Positions 1 through 8,467 are shown, counted from the stretch's first letter. The stretch is 10,133 nt of DNA from Funneliformis mosseae (GCA_910592005.1 CAJVPP010004099.1:1-10133), one strand, 5' to 3'. Made by a program: numbers and translations. Notes: a model not told the origin generated them from the letters alone.

Positions 1-750
1 TACTATTTAACTATTCTAATTTAACTATTTTATATATGATTTTTTTTAGCCAATCAAAATTGATTATCAGGTGGGGGGTAGGGGGGTTGGCTTTATAATA
101 AAGTGAAATTAGCTGATTTCTAACACGCCCCAAGAGTTGTTTACCATCAGGGAGTTCAAAGGCTCTAACTTCTATTATAAGCTGAGAAAATACACTCATC
201 ATATATGACAAGAATAAGTCTTTGTATATTATTGTCTGGCTAGATTATTTTTTCCAAATTGTCTCCTGAAAAGATAGGCATTCTATATTCAAAATTATTC
301 ATCTGTTCTAAAAATATTTTCCTATAGGCTACCACATCTTCTCTCTCATGTCTGTTTATATATATACCCTTTTTCACCGTGGTATATTTATATCCAAGTT
401 CTTTTAAATAATTTCTCATAGTATTAATATAAATAGTTAAGGGTAACACAAATTCAAGTCCTGGTAAAATAATTTTGTTCATTTGCATTATTAGCATCTG
501 TAGAGTAACATCCTACTTATGCTCTTGAACATATATTTTTACTTTATGAAAAATGTCTTCATCCTAGAGAAAGCTTCATATTTTGGTATGATGTCTTTGA
601 CGGGAGTAGAGAATTTTGTGGATCATTATATATTCACGTGCCTAAGAATGAATGCATTTAGCATGGTATACTTCTTTTCCTATTGTATTAGCAACTACCT
701 CGCTTGCTTTTATTTTCGAATGGTTATATTTTACAAGTTAGAAATAAAGA
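1..750 (-). pseudogene. DDE transposase remnant, central part including first catalytic Asp (runs off left edge)
   Basis: Read from about 750 down to 150 on the minus strand, one frame gives a protein-like run broken by stops at 738, 642, 576, 564, 513, 240, 165 and 156. The longest open piece (240-497) contains LGYKYTTVKKGIYINRHERE followed by DVVAYRKIFLEQM. I recognise this as the GHEREDVV-YR block that precedes the catalytic core in large fungal DDE transposases. Further on, ILVIYDECIF (about 186-215) carries the Asp-Glu that I take as the first DDE acidic residue. Upstream in the same frame, VYHAKCIHS (around 645-671) matches the family's N-terminal helical region. After 156 the homology moves to another frame (LPDGKQLLGR, about 125-155), so there is also a frameshift. 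The other two catalytic residues would lie beyond the window. The stop at 642 sits where the family normally has Trp, as expected for TGG to TAG. The family call is from memory of motifs; I am fairly sure of it and sure it is broken. Confidence 0.7.
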
Positions 751-1288
751 TAAATACCATTTAGGCATATCCAAACCTTACTGTTAACCTTTTCTTTTTT
801 GATATCTACAGATCCTGATTTTAATAGTATTTAGAACTTTAAAAAGAATGGATGACACTGGAACCATTAATTTGAGGCTTCATTCTGATCGACTATCCTT
901 AATTAAAAATTTGCAGTGAAGTTGACTAAAGTGATTTGTCATAGCAAATTCAGGCTGTGATGAAGCAAATAAAGGCCTGACTAAGTACTAATTATTTAGT
1001 ACTAAATGTGTAGTATATTGTAAATTAATAATAAACTTTAAAATTTTAAGTTTTACATTGAGCCAAAAAGTATTCAGAGACTTTTGGCAACTAATATTTG
1101 TGATAATAACTCAGTAACTATTACCACGTTGATAGCAAATTATACTGTCACATTGTTCTTTGAATATTTTCATGATTTTCAGAAGGTAAATTTTATTTTG
1201 GTTAAAAATTAAAATAAACAAATCAAACATGCTTTTATTTGGTTTTGATTCAAGCAAACAAGGTTAAGTATATTACATGACTGCAGTA
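751..1288. other. AT-rich stretch between the two transposase pieces; no gene seen
   Basis: The two transposase pieces on either side are collinear and on the same strand. I would expect only roughly 50-60 codons between them, so several hundred bases look extra. I see no open frame of note and no transposon ends. The one clear structure is a 7-bp perfect hairpin at 984-1003 (AGTACTA, 6-nt loop, TAGTACT). It could be an insertion, an expanded intron, or simply eroded coding DNA. Confidence 0.4.
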
Positions 1289-1867
1289 TTATATAGTCAT
1301 ATGATATATTTGGTATAAAATAGCTGAAAGATGACATTTGGAAACTTTTGGCAGAATCTGTAGTTCTAAATTTTTGAGAGCATCTGGGATTTTATTATGT
1401 CAGTTGTAATCTTCAACCTCATCATCTGAATGTTCATTAACCTTATTATCTAAATCTTCATTAGTATCATTATTTACTTCTATATTATTCTTATCGGCCA
1501 CCTCCTTGTCAATTTTCTCATTGGGTTTCTTAACCTTCCAAAAGGTATACAACTTAAAGGTCCCCTTTGCTGCCTCACGCTATTGCTGATTCTTCTGTCT
1601 TTTAATGCATTTTGAATTCCCTATATAATGTAGTCTACGTGCTTCATAGGAAGCATATTCCTAGTAGTATTTTTTTGCTGCTTCTTGAAGTTTTCTTACA
1701 ATACTTGCAGTATTATTATTTTTTTCTAGCTCATCATAAATAATAATATCATTATCATCATCATAACCATCCAGTTCATCATGAAAATTAACTTGTGTGC
1801 TTTTACTTATAGTCTTTATTTTACAAGTCTTTCTTGATTGTTTTTGACATTTTGTTAGACATAGCAT
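1289..1867 (-). pseudogene. DDE transposase remnant, N-terminal part
   Basis: One minus-strand frame runs from ATG at 1865-1867 to TAA at 1289, interrupted by TAG at 1661, TAG at 1580 and TGA at 1400. The start is Lys/Arg/Cys-rich (residues about 5-25). An acidic stretch follows (DELDGYDDDNDIIIYDELEK, residues about 30-49). A helical basic segment comes next: KLQEAAKKYY, then EYASYEARRLHYIGNSKCIK, then REAAKGTFKLYTFWK. A second acidic Asp/Glu/Asn-rich linker ends near 1400. The EARRL and KLYTFWK segments look like the N-terminus that goes with the DDE transposase of 1-750. Strand and order agree, so I infer one former gene. The frame stays protein-like after each stop, which argues that the stops are mutations. 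After 1400 about 36 more in-frame codons are open (DALKNLELQILPK). If this were a separate small acidic protein it would have been broken as well. Confidence 0.6.
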
Positions 1868-3417
1868 GTTAGTAAATTGGAAGTCTTCTCTAATGAAATC
1901 TAGCTAATAAATGATAGAGCATAAACCATATAGGTAAGTTAACTACTTTATTATTTAATGTTGATCTTTTTAAAAAAAAAAAGATTCTTCTAATTACAAT
2001 ATGCAAAGCAAGAAATTTTTTATTTGTCATGTGGTAAAGGGAAACTGATCATAATTAAGATATGTATTTAAACTATTGTAATTGATTGATTATATTCAGA
2101 TTACTACATTAAATCAAGTTGATGCAGTTCAGAATTTGCAATGATAAAATTATCTAATATTTGTTAACATTTTCAAATTTTCAGTTTATTTAACTAATGA
2201 TCAATAAAAAAAAATTCTTTTTATTTCTAATACTTGTTACAATTTATATATGTATTTGATTTAATGTTGATATCAAAAATCAAAAAACTTTAAATGCTTT
2301 ATTAAATTAAAATTTCTATTACGCTTATTATGCTTATTACGTGTATATGAACTAATAAAATTTTAAGGTTACTATATCACATAATAGAAGATCGATATCT
2401 CAAATTTGGCCGCTTAAAAAATTTTTGGTTGGGATTAGGTTGTATGCATTGTATTTTGCTGAATTTAATCCAAATTGAAATAAATTACTAACTAATAGAA
2501 GCGGAAATAGACTGAAAAGAGGTGACTAATAGGTAAAGTATTTATTAGAATCTTACCATATATGTTATTATTAATAGTTGATAATCACGATCAAATTTGT
2601 TGTTGAAATAAGTGATATGAGCGATATCATAAGAATTTTTTTTTAACAAACGCCTAAAGAGTGAAATATTATTTATAAGAGATTAAAGTTATAGCATGCA
2701 AAATATCATTTTTTCCATAAAATAATTGGAAATTTTATCCATTTGAGTTAAATTGATCAGATCAGCATAGTATTTTATTGGTCAATCATCTGAATATAAA
2801 ATTTATTTTTGGAAAAAAAATCAGCGATCCCTTTTTGATTTGTGCGAAAAAATTTCTGAGATTTTTCAGCAGCAAAAATATTTACTTCCAGAATCAATTA
2901 AAAAGTATATGTAAAAAAATTTATATATATTCTTTACATATTATCTGAATTCCATCTTCAAACAACATATAAAAAACTATTTTAATTAATAAATCGATTT
3001 ATTTGAAATTTTTATATTTTCAGTCTTAGCATACTAATAAAAAATTGTCTTTTTAACTTTATAATATTAAATCAAGAAGATAATATTAGTAGTATGAGAT
3101 TGGGCTTTTTGGCACAAAAAGCTTAAATGTATTCAGAAGGTTATCCTGGGTATTAAAAATTAAATACATAACGTAAACACATTGTTATCATACATGTGAT
3201 CTTAAGGAAATCATTTTGCTTTCTTGATTGGTATTCGCTCTGTAAACGTTTGCTTCCTATATGTAAAAATAAATTTCCATTTTAGCACATTCAAGTTCGA
3301 AACCTTTTTGATTCTCATCCTGGATATCATAAGTTTTTCACATATATTTTAATCAAATTGCCTTCCAATAATATACTATTTAAATAGCAAGAGAGAACAA
3401 GCATGAGGAGGAGTAGA
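1868..3417. other. Long AT-rich intergenic stretch, nothing recognised
   Basis: No open frame here resembles a family I know. Poly-A/T runs are frequent. Small structures include an A/T inverted repeat near 1965-1986 (GATCTTTTT against AAAAAGATT) and a perfect 8-bp stem with a 3-nt loop at 3104-3122 (GCTTTTTG, GCA, CAAAAAGC). On the minus strand around 3207-3340 there is a short protein-like segment (DENQKGFELECAKMEIYFY) that stops at a TAG and then continues for about 20 codons. It is too short to assign. I see no tRNA, rRNA or transposon ends. Confidence 0.5.
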
Positions 3418-3560
3418 GTGACGATGAATGCGCGTTCGATATAGGAGAATAAGTATGAGTAAGCAAAGCCCTTTAGAGTGACGCCTATGAATACGCATTC
3501 GACAGAAGGGGATATTAGCAGGAATATAAGCAAAGCCCTTTAGGGTGAAGCGAATATGGA
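3418..3560. repeat. Imperfect tandem repeat block 1 (units of about 60 and 67 bp)
   Basis: Two full units begin with GTGACG at 3418 and 3478, and a third starts with GTGAAGCG at 3545. Shared pieces are a GAATGCGCGTTCG / GAATACGCATTCG near-palindrome and the string AAGCAAAGCCCTTTAG, which ends each unit. The block is visibly more G/C-rich than its surroundings. The third unit breaks off after GTGAAGCGAATATGG. The minus-strand open frame across it (3327-3533) is a hydrophobic translation with no family resemblance, and I take it as chance. Confidence 0.75.
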
Positions 3561-3639
3561 TGCTATTATCCCTGACCCATATGCTATCTTATTTAATGTA
3601 TACTATTATATGAGGCAAATATGAGTGCCATTAAGTGGA

Positions 3640-3869
3640 CAAATAGTGTTCACACTCTGCGAAGCACCGAAGGTGCAGAGCATGTACACAAGATATGAAA
3701 ACAAATAGTGTCCACACTCTGCAGAGTGAAGCGGAACATGTACACAAGATATGAAAGCAAATAGTGTTCACACTCTGCAGAGCGAAGCGGAGTATGTATA
3801 CAAGATATGAAAGCAAATAGTGTTCACACTTTGTGGAATGAAGCGGAGCATGTACGCAAAACTTGAAAA
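3640..3869. repeat. Tandem repeat block 2, four copies of a unit of about 56 bp
   Basis: Copies start with CAAATAGTGT at 3640, 3702, 3758 and 3814 and end in a GATATGAAA-type tail. Lengths are 62, 56, 56 and about 56 bp. Each unit carries a CACTCTGC core, then (in copies 2-4) GAAGCGGA and a TATGTA/CATGTA stretch. In copy 2 the core is a perfect 14-bp palindrome, CACTCTGCAGAGTG (3715-3728). In copy 1 an extra 6 bases make a nested hairpin (CTCTGC at 3655 against GCAGAG at 3675). The last copy is the most diverged, as is usual at an array edge. There are no unique spacers between copies, so this is a minisatellite-type array. It lies just downstream of the Cys-rich ORF. Confidence 0.9.
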
Positions 3870-3930
3870 AAATTATATGATAAAAATGCATATATATTGG
3901 GTTCCAAGAACATTTCCAGAACTTTCTCAG

Positions 3931-3960
3931 CACTAGCCCATCACTAGCCCGTCACTAGCC
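3931..3960. repeat. Three copies of an 11-bp repeat spanning a stop codon
   Basis: CACTAGCC occurs at 3931, 3942 and 3953 with an exact period of 11 bp. The repeats encode the last residues of the minus-strand Cys-rich ORF (ASDGLVMG) and its TAG stop at 3933-3935. Because 11 is not a multiple of three, a change in copy number would alter the C-terminus of that ORF. Confidence 0.8.
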
Positions 3961-4181
3961 TGAATTTTTGCAAGCTTTTGACGCTGATAAAAATCTCGAA
4001 TGCGATATTTACCTGCATGTTTCTTACAAGCACTATAAATAGAGAAAGTTAATTTTCTGCATTCTATACACAGAATTCGTCTAGGAGATTTCCAATGGAC
4101 TTTACACCCTTCCAGACGATAGCACCCCTCATTACACACTTCTCCAGTCCTAAGAATATATGGATATTTATAAAACCCCAT
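3933..4181 (-). CDS. Small Cys-rich protein, function unknown, possibly zinc-binding
   Basis: The ORF is intact, 82 codons, from ATG at 4179-4181 (context GAAATGG) to TAG at 3933-3935. Cysteines fall as C-x3-C-x5-C in the first half (VCNEGCYRLEGCKVHW). The second half has C-x2-C (ILCIECRKLTF) and then C-x3-H (SACKKHAGKYR), a spacing that could bind one or two zinc ions. The protein is basic and has no signal peptide or membrane segment. The C-terminus is made of the 11-bp repeats. It is transcribed divergently from the polymerase pseudogene across a 102-bp spacer, so it may be an accessory gene of the same element. A nucleic-acid-binding role is inference only. It carries none of the stops seen in the polymerase, so it may be younger, under selection, or short enough to have escaped. 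I do not recognise a named family. Confidence 0.5.
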   Translation of the reverse strand: MGFYKYPYILRTGEVCNEGCYRLEGCKVHWKSPRRILCIECRKLTFSIYSACKKHAGKYRIRDFYQRQKLAKIQASDGLVMG

Positions 4182-4283
4182 TTCAATAGTCTTTTCTTTT
4201 TGAATAAATATGTAACTCTAATTATCTGAATAAATTAATTTTCATTTTAAAGTTTTTGTAACCATATATACTCTTTGAGAAAA
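4182..4283. promoter_or_regulatory. Divergent spacer between the Cys-rich ORF and the polymerase pseudogene
   Basis: This 102-bp AT-rich gap separates two start codons pointing away from each other, so any promoters for both must lie here or inside the genes. There is a TATA-like CATATATAC at 4263-4271, close to the polymerase ATG at 4284. No other motif can be supported. Confidence 0.3.
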
Positions 4284-4970
4284 ATGAGCAGAATACTTGG
4301 TAGTATAACTGGTGCACTAGGGCGATTATTTGGAAATTTTTGGGGAGATCTGACGCCACCTGAGTTACCTAAGCCTTCTGAGCCACCAGTACCAGAAGTA
4401 GAGCCAGAGGTGGAGTCAGATGGGAATAGCGACTATGAGACCGCTGATGAAGAAGATACATCAGATTCTGAATCTGATAACAAATCTGAACCTGAAGAAG
4501 AAGAAAAAATTATATTTCAAAGGATAGATGATCCTGCTCCAAAAAGGATAGTAGAAAGTAGAAGAATTTCTGATCAAGCATTATGTGTCGATTATCTTGC
4601 CTTAATTCCAGAAACTTATCCATATTGAGAAGATCCCTTAGCCACGTTCGAGGATATTGAAGAGCAAATTAGTGATGTTTATAGAAGGAAATTAGCACGT
4701 TTAGGTGGTATTAAAATAAAAATAGTCCTTATCACTCATATGTATCAGATTGTACAAACAGGACATTTCAGATATCGAATTGATTAAGACATAGCATTTC
4801 TAAGTGAAATCTTAGATATAATACGCCAGGATAGAATAGACTAAACAGTCTCACGACAATACCATGAAATCTTAGATAAAATTGATGAAATGGAGCATAG
4901 TTAACATTCAGGCTGGATTTACGAATATGGAAAAAAATATTTCTCGAAATAAGCGCTTATCAACCACTTT
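4284..4970 (+). other. N-terminal region of the polymerase pseudogene
   Basis: Frame 3 from 4284 gives MSRILGSITGALGRLFGNFW, a Gly-rich amphipathic start. A proline/glutamate linker and a strongly acidic stretch follow (DEEDTSDSESDNKSEPEEEE, about residues 56-75). After TGA at 4626 the frame stays protein-like (EDPLATFEDIEEQISDVYRR) through TAA at 4785, 4842 and 4902. The three TAA codons lie in Gln-compatible contexts, consistent with CAA to TAA. Near 4950 the frame changes, and frame 2 carries on with GRSHFALPKIWAKPQLEIIN from 4973. I do not know a function for the acidic head. Confidence 0.6.
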
Positions 4971-5512
4971 GAGGTAGATCACATTTTGCCTTACCAAAGA
5001 TTTGGGCAAAACCTCAGTTAGAAATAATCAATCCACAAAATACAGATGAAAGATGTTTCAAAGTCTGTTTAAAGGCTTATTTAGCTAGTGAGAAAGCCCA
5101 TAGACAGGGAACTAGAGCAAGAAATCTTTATGATATTAGTAGATTAAGGCGCTTTGATAATGTATTAGATTTCACCAGTATAGATTTTCCAGCTACATTG
5201 CGAGATATAGACACATTCGAAGAAAATAATCCAGATTATGCAGTAAATGTGTTCTATCTAGCGCTAACAAAAAATGATAAAGAGCAAAAAACTAGAATGA
5301 TAGACCCACTTCGCATATCAGAATATAACTACCAAAGAGGGCATATGGTAGATTTAATATTATTTACCGAAGGAGAGGAAGATCTTAGAGATCGCTGAAA
5401 TATTAATGAAATTCCCCTAGGTCTCAATACACATTACTGCCTTATCAACGGTGAAAATGGCTGAAATCAGATCATGCGCAGTTGGAATAAATATCATAGG
5501 CGTAAATATTTC

Positions 5513-5584
5513 TGTCGCCACTGCTTAATAGCTCCATTCTCAAGATTAGAGTTGTATCAGGAGCATATAGAGCACAATTGTCAT
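5513..5584 (+). other. C2H2-like zinc finger inside the polymerase pseudogene
   Basis: KYFCRHCLIAPFSRLELYQE followed by HIEHNCHE gives C-x2-C (5513, 5522), 13 residues, then H-x2-H (5564, 5573) and a further Cys (5579). A C2H2/C2HC-like finger in this place, before the exonuclease-like part, is a usual feature of eukaryotic Maverick-like polymerases. All likely zinc ligands are still present although stops lie just before (5462) and just after (5588). Confidence 0.65.
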
Positions 5585-5974
5585 GAATAAAATAATCCTA
5601 ATGCAGGCCAAAGAGAAATATTCCTTAAAAAGGGGATGCATATCATGAAATTCAAAAACTATGAGGCTATGGAAAATGTTCTATTTTATTTCGTTAAAGA
5701 TCTAAAAGCAGATAGTGATCTGGTAGAGAATAACATTGTCAATGAAAAGACCGTTAAACTACAGAAGCAGAAGCTTAATAGTTATGGTTATGTTCTAATG
5801 CAAATGGATGGGAAGCTATCAAAAGAAATTGCTAGGCGTACTCTTAACTCAATTGCAGAGTCATGGGAAAGCATGCAACGGAATTTAGAAGAAATTATCA
5901 AGCCAAAGTTGCGAATCCCTAAAAAAATAAAAATGACAGAGCGAGATTGGCGTTCACATAAGTCTGCCATAAAA

Positions 5975-6302
5975 TATTATATATGTGAAGGAAAGCTACA
6001 GGAGACCAGATATAATAAAGTGAAATATTTCAACTCATCCAGAAAATTCATAGGCGGTGCTTATCATGATTGTGTTAAATTAAATGTAAAGCTACAGAAG
6101 AAAACTTATCGGAGGCTGTATATCATACAGAAGGTTTGTCTATAGAAGAGAAAATACGTTCAAAAAAGCAACCAAATGCTATTTATGTAAAATGAGTCTT
6201 CAAGCTGATATAAATGATAATAGGGTTAAAGATTATGACCATTTCACTGGAAAATATCGTGGTCCAGCATATTGTGGCTGTAATCTTAAACTTCGAATGA
6301 AG
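5975..6302 (+). other. Two tandem endonuclease VII-like zinc modules inside the polymerase pseudogene
   Basis: The second module (6177-6302) is clear. CYLC (6177-6188) is followed by a spacer, DYDHFTGKYRG (6231-6263) and AYCGCNLKL (6270-6296), which is the C-x2-C, DHDH-TGK-RG, C-x2-C/N layout of the recombination endonuclease VII family (His-Me finger fold). The first module (5975-6096) keeps the layout but is worn: YYIC has one Cys, and the TGK-RG part reads SRKFIGGAYHDC. The first His of DHDH is Tyr in the second module, which one C to T change explains. The frame changes near 6103 and 6172 between the modules. Such a module is common beside this polymerase type; two in tandem is less obvious to me. 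Nuclease activity would be lost in this copy. Confidence 0.65.
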
Positions 6303-6710
6303 CCAAATGAAATTAAGATCCCATTGATATATCACGGCGGAAAACATTATGACTTTCATCATGAAATACGGGAATTGAGGCTAGTTAGTGACGACAAAAT
6401 TGAAATAATTGCGGACAATATGGAGAACTATAAGTCAATAATAATTGGTCAAATAAGATTCATAGATTCCATCCAATTCCAATTCTCCTCATTAGAAAAA
6501 GTAGCAAATAATTTGCGTGGTCAAGAAAAGACTTTAGAGCAATTGTCTAAATATTTTCTGATAATGGTACAGAGTATACCTCAGAATTTACTCCCACTAC
6601 TCACACAAAAAAGTGAGTATCAATATGAATTAAATGATCCTGAGCGCTTCTCTAGGGCGGAGCTTCCATCAAGAAAAGAATTTAACACAGTGCTAGGCGG
6701 ACTAAATTAT

Positions 6711-6812
6711 TGTAAAAATGGCTGTAAAAAATGTAAGCATGAAATAAAGGGTAAAAAGTGCAATGGAGAATGTAAGGAAGCGGATTTAAAGGAGGTCGAC
6801 GATTGTGAGCAT
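6711..6812 (+). other. Cysteine cluster between endonuclease-like and exonuclease-like parts
   Basis: NYCKNGCKKCKHEIKGKKCN then GECKEADLKEVDDCEHEK places Cys at 6711, 6723, 6732, 6759, 6771 and 6804 with neighbouring His, between EFNTVLGGL and the INQKQYDHAQ segment. The spacing C-x3-C-x2-C-x8-C-x3-C-x10-C-x-H could form a small zinc site. The stretch is very Lys-rich. I do not know it as a standard part of the family, and it may be a lineage-specific insert. Confidence 0.5.
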
Positions 6813-6897
6813 GAAAAGATTTACACCATTAATCAGAAGCAATATGATCATGCGCAGACCAATGTGGGAGAAGGCAGAGTGTAAAACATTTGGAGAT

Positions 6898-8467
6898 TAT
6901 CATGATCTATATCTCAGAACCGATGTTTTAATATTAGCGGACTCAATTTAGCGATTCTGAATGACAATGAAGGAAGTATCTGGATTAGATCCTTTGAACT
7001 ATATTACATTACCATCATTCGCATTTGATATAGCAAAAAAGATGACTAAGGTCAAGCTCAAATTATTCCATAAAGGACAAGAAGATATGCACGAATTCAT
7101 CTAACATTAGATGCGAAGTGGAAATTCTATGATCTCACGACATTTAGCAAAAGTAAATTTTCCCAGAATGAAAGGCTATAATAAACATAAGCAAATAAAT
7201 AGCTCCTATATTTAGATGCAAATAATTTATACGGATGGGCTATGTCACAATATTTACTAATAGGAGGATTCCGATAGCTTGGCCTAGACAAACTGCCGGA
7301 TATACGATCTATATCACTAACTGCAAAATGAGGTAGTGCTTAGGAAGTAAAATTAAGAATTCTGGAAAATCTTCATTCAGCATATAGTGACTATCCACTC
7401 TGCCCAGAACGTCGAATAGTTAAGCGAAATGAGCTTAGTCTATACTAAAATAATGACCTAATTGATAAACTGAGTGGTGGAAAATTCGCTGAGACAGAAA
7501 AATTGGTAGCAATATTAGAGACTAAAGACCGATATATTATCCACTACTGAAATCTCCAGCAATGTCTCGAACTAGGAATGGAGCTCGAGCATATTTATCG
7601 AATATTAGAGTTCAATCAGTCTCTCTGGCTGGAGCTATACATTACAGCCAATACGATATGACATCATGACACAAAAAATGCATTCAAAAAAGATCTATAG
7701 AAATTAATGAATAATGCAGTATTCAGAAAGACTATGGAGGACGTCTGACGTTGCACACGGGTAGATTTAGTATGATCAATAGGAAAGGAACATTGACTTC
7801 GCAGAATGTTGGCAGATCTGGCACTAGTTAGTCGTAAGATATTTCATGAAAGTAATCTTATAGCAATACATCGAAAGCAGACGAATGTTGTATTAAATAA
7901 GCCAATCTATGTTAGGGCTTCAATTTTAGATCTTAGTAAGTATTATATGTATGATTTCTGGTATAACCATATCAAGTGCAAGTATGGGGATCGTGCTAAA
8001 TTATGTTATACCAATACGGATTCACTAATTATTAAAATAGAGACTGAGGATGTCTATGCAAACATGATTGAGAATGCAGACCTTTATGATTTTGGTGATT
8101 ATCCTGAAGAGCATTCACTATTAGAAAAACTTTCACCTGACCAATGGATAATTCTTCCTGATGGTTCACGTGAGCTAAAAAATAAGAAAGTAATCAGAAA
8201 GTAGAAAGATGAATTTGCAGGAACCCGAGCATTAAGATATGCTAAAAACTGATCAAGTCTTATGCATTGGAAACTGAAGATGATCACAAGAATGTACAAA
8301 AGGCGAAGGGTCTCAAAAAATCTCTTGTCAAAAAAGAGCTATCTATTAACATTTATGAGCGATGTATTCTAGAAGGAATAGAGGATAAACCACAAACTGC
8401 AAACTTCTTACGATGTGAGTGTTTCGTTCTATATATAATCTACCAGACAAAAAGAAGTATTAATCCA
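6898..8467 (+). other. Exo III-like motif and polymerase palm (motifs A, B, C) of the pseudogene
   Basis: YHDLYLRTDVLILAD (6898-6942) is the Exo III-type motif followed by the family's LAD signature. Motif A is YLDANNLYGWAM (7209-7244), with its Asp at 7215 kept. Motif B is KLMNNAVFRKTMED (7701-7742); the Gly expected after Phe is Arg (AGA, 7725), one G to A change. Motif C is YTNTDS (8007-8024); the first Asp of the family's YTDTDS is Asn (AAT, 8013), again one G to A change, and this removes a metal-binding residue. The C-terminal KAKGLKKSLVKKELSINIYE (about 8294-8353) is in a different frame from the palm. Stops are dense between 7275 and 7796. The last match to the family is around NP at 8462-8467. 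Confidence 0.8.

Larger units (their letters stand above)
4284..8467 (+). pseudogene. Protein-primed family B DNA polymerase (DNA_pol_B_2 type), heavily decayed mobile-element gene
   Basis: About 1,395 codons of former coding sequence, starting most plausibly at ATG 4284 (an upstream TTG is unlikely in a eukaryote). It opens with a short head, then a Pro/Glu linker (PPELPKPSEPPVPEVEPEVE) and a Ser/Asp/Glu stretch. A polymerase-specific N-terminal region follows (NPQNTDERCFKVCLKAYL near 5030-5085), then a C2H2-like finger, two endonuclease VII-like modules, an Exo III-like motif and polymerase motifs A-C. The frame changes near 4950, 6103, 6172, 6860, 7198 and 8250. In-frame stops include 4626, 4785, 4842, 4902, 4970, 5396, 5462, 5588, 6949, 6958, 7102, 7108, 7275, 7329, 7341, 7446, 7548, 7659, 7698, 7746, 7773, 7794 and 8202. 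Such polymerases replicate linear elements using a terminal protein, as in Maverick/Polinton-like elements and fungal linear plasmids. I see no integrase, capsid or terminal inverted repeats here, so the element type stays open. The last residues are missing; homology ends at about 8467. Confidence 0.85.

Noticed and set aside
519..764. 81-codon plus-strand ORF
   Set aside because: It lies antisense to the transposase remnant, whose minus frame has recognisable motifs; composition is Phe/Tyr/Leu-rich as expected from AT-rich antisense.
3280..3310. tRNA-like GTTCGAA
   Set aside because: No acceptor stem, D-arm or anticodon arm can be folded around it.
3640..3869. CRISPR-like array
   Set aside because: The units follow each other directly with no unique spacers, the units are diverged, and the context is eukaryotic.
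3631..3933. 100-codon minus-strand ORF with repeated Cys/His/Leu pattern
   Set aside because: It is simply the translation of the 56-bp tandem repeats, and its pseudo-periodic residues come from the DNA repeat.
4275..4283. TTG at 4275 as the polymerase start
   Set aside because: In a eukaryote the in-frame ATG at 4284 is far more likely. The same applies to TTG starts at 5198 and 8267, which lie inside the pseudogene.
5788..5970. 60-codon minus-strand ORF
   Set aside because: Antisense shadow of a well-supported polymerase segment.
4284..8204. An alternative genetic code (for example TGA as Trp, as in fungal mitochondria) rescuing the polymerase
   Set aside because: All three stop codons occur inside the frame, the frame changes six times, and motif C has lost an Asp. 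Reassigning one codon would not restore the gene.
8099..8299. 66-codon minus-strand ORF
   Set aside because: Antisense shadow of the polymerase C-terminal part.
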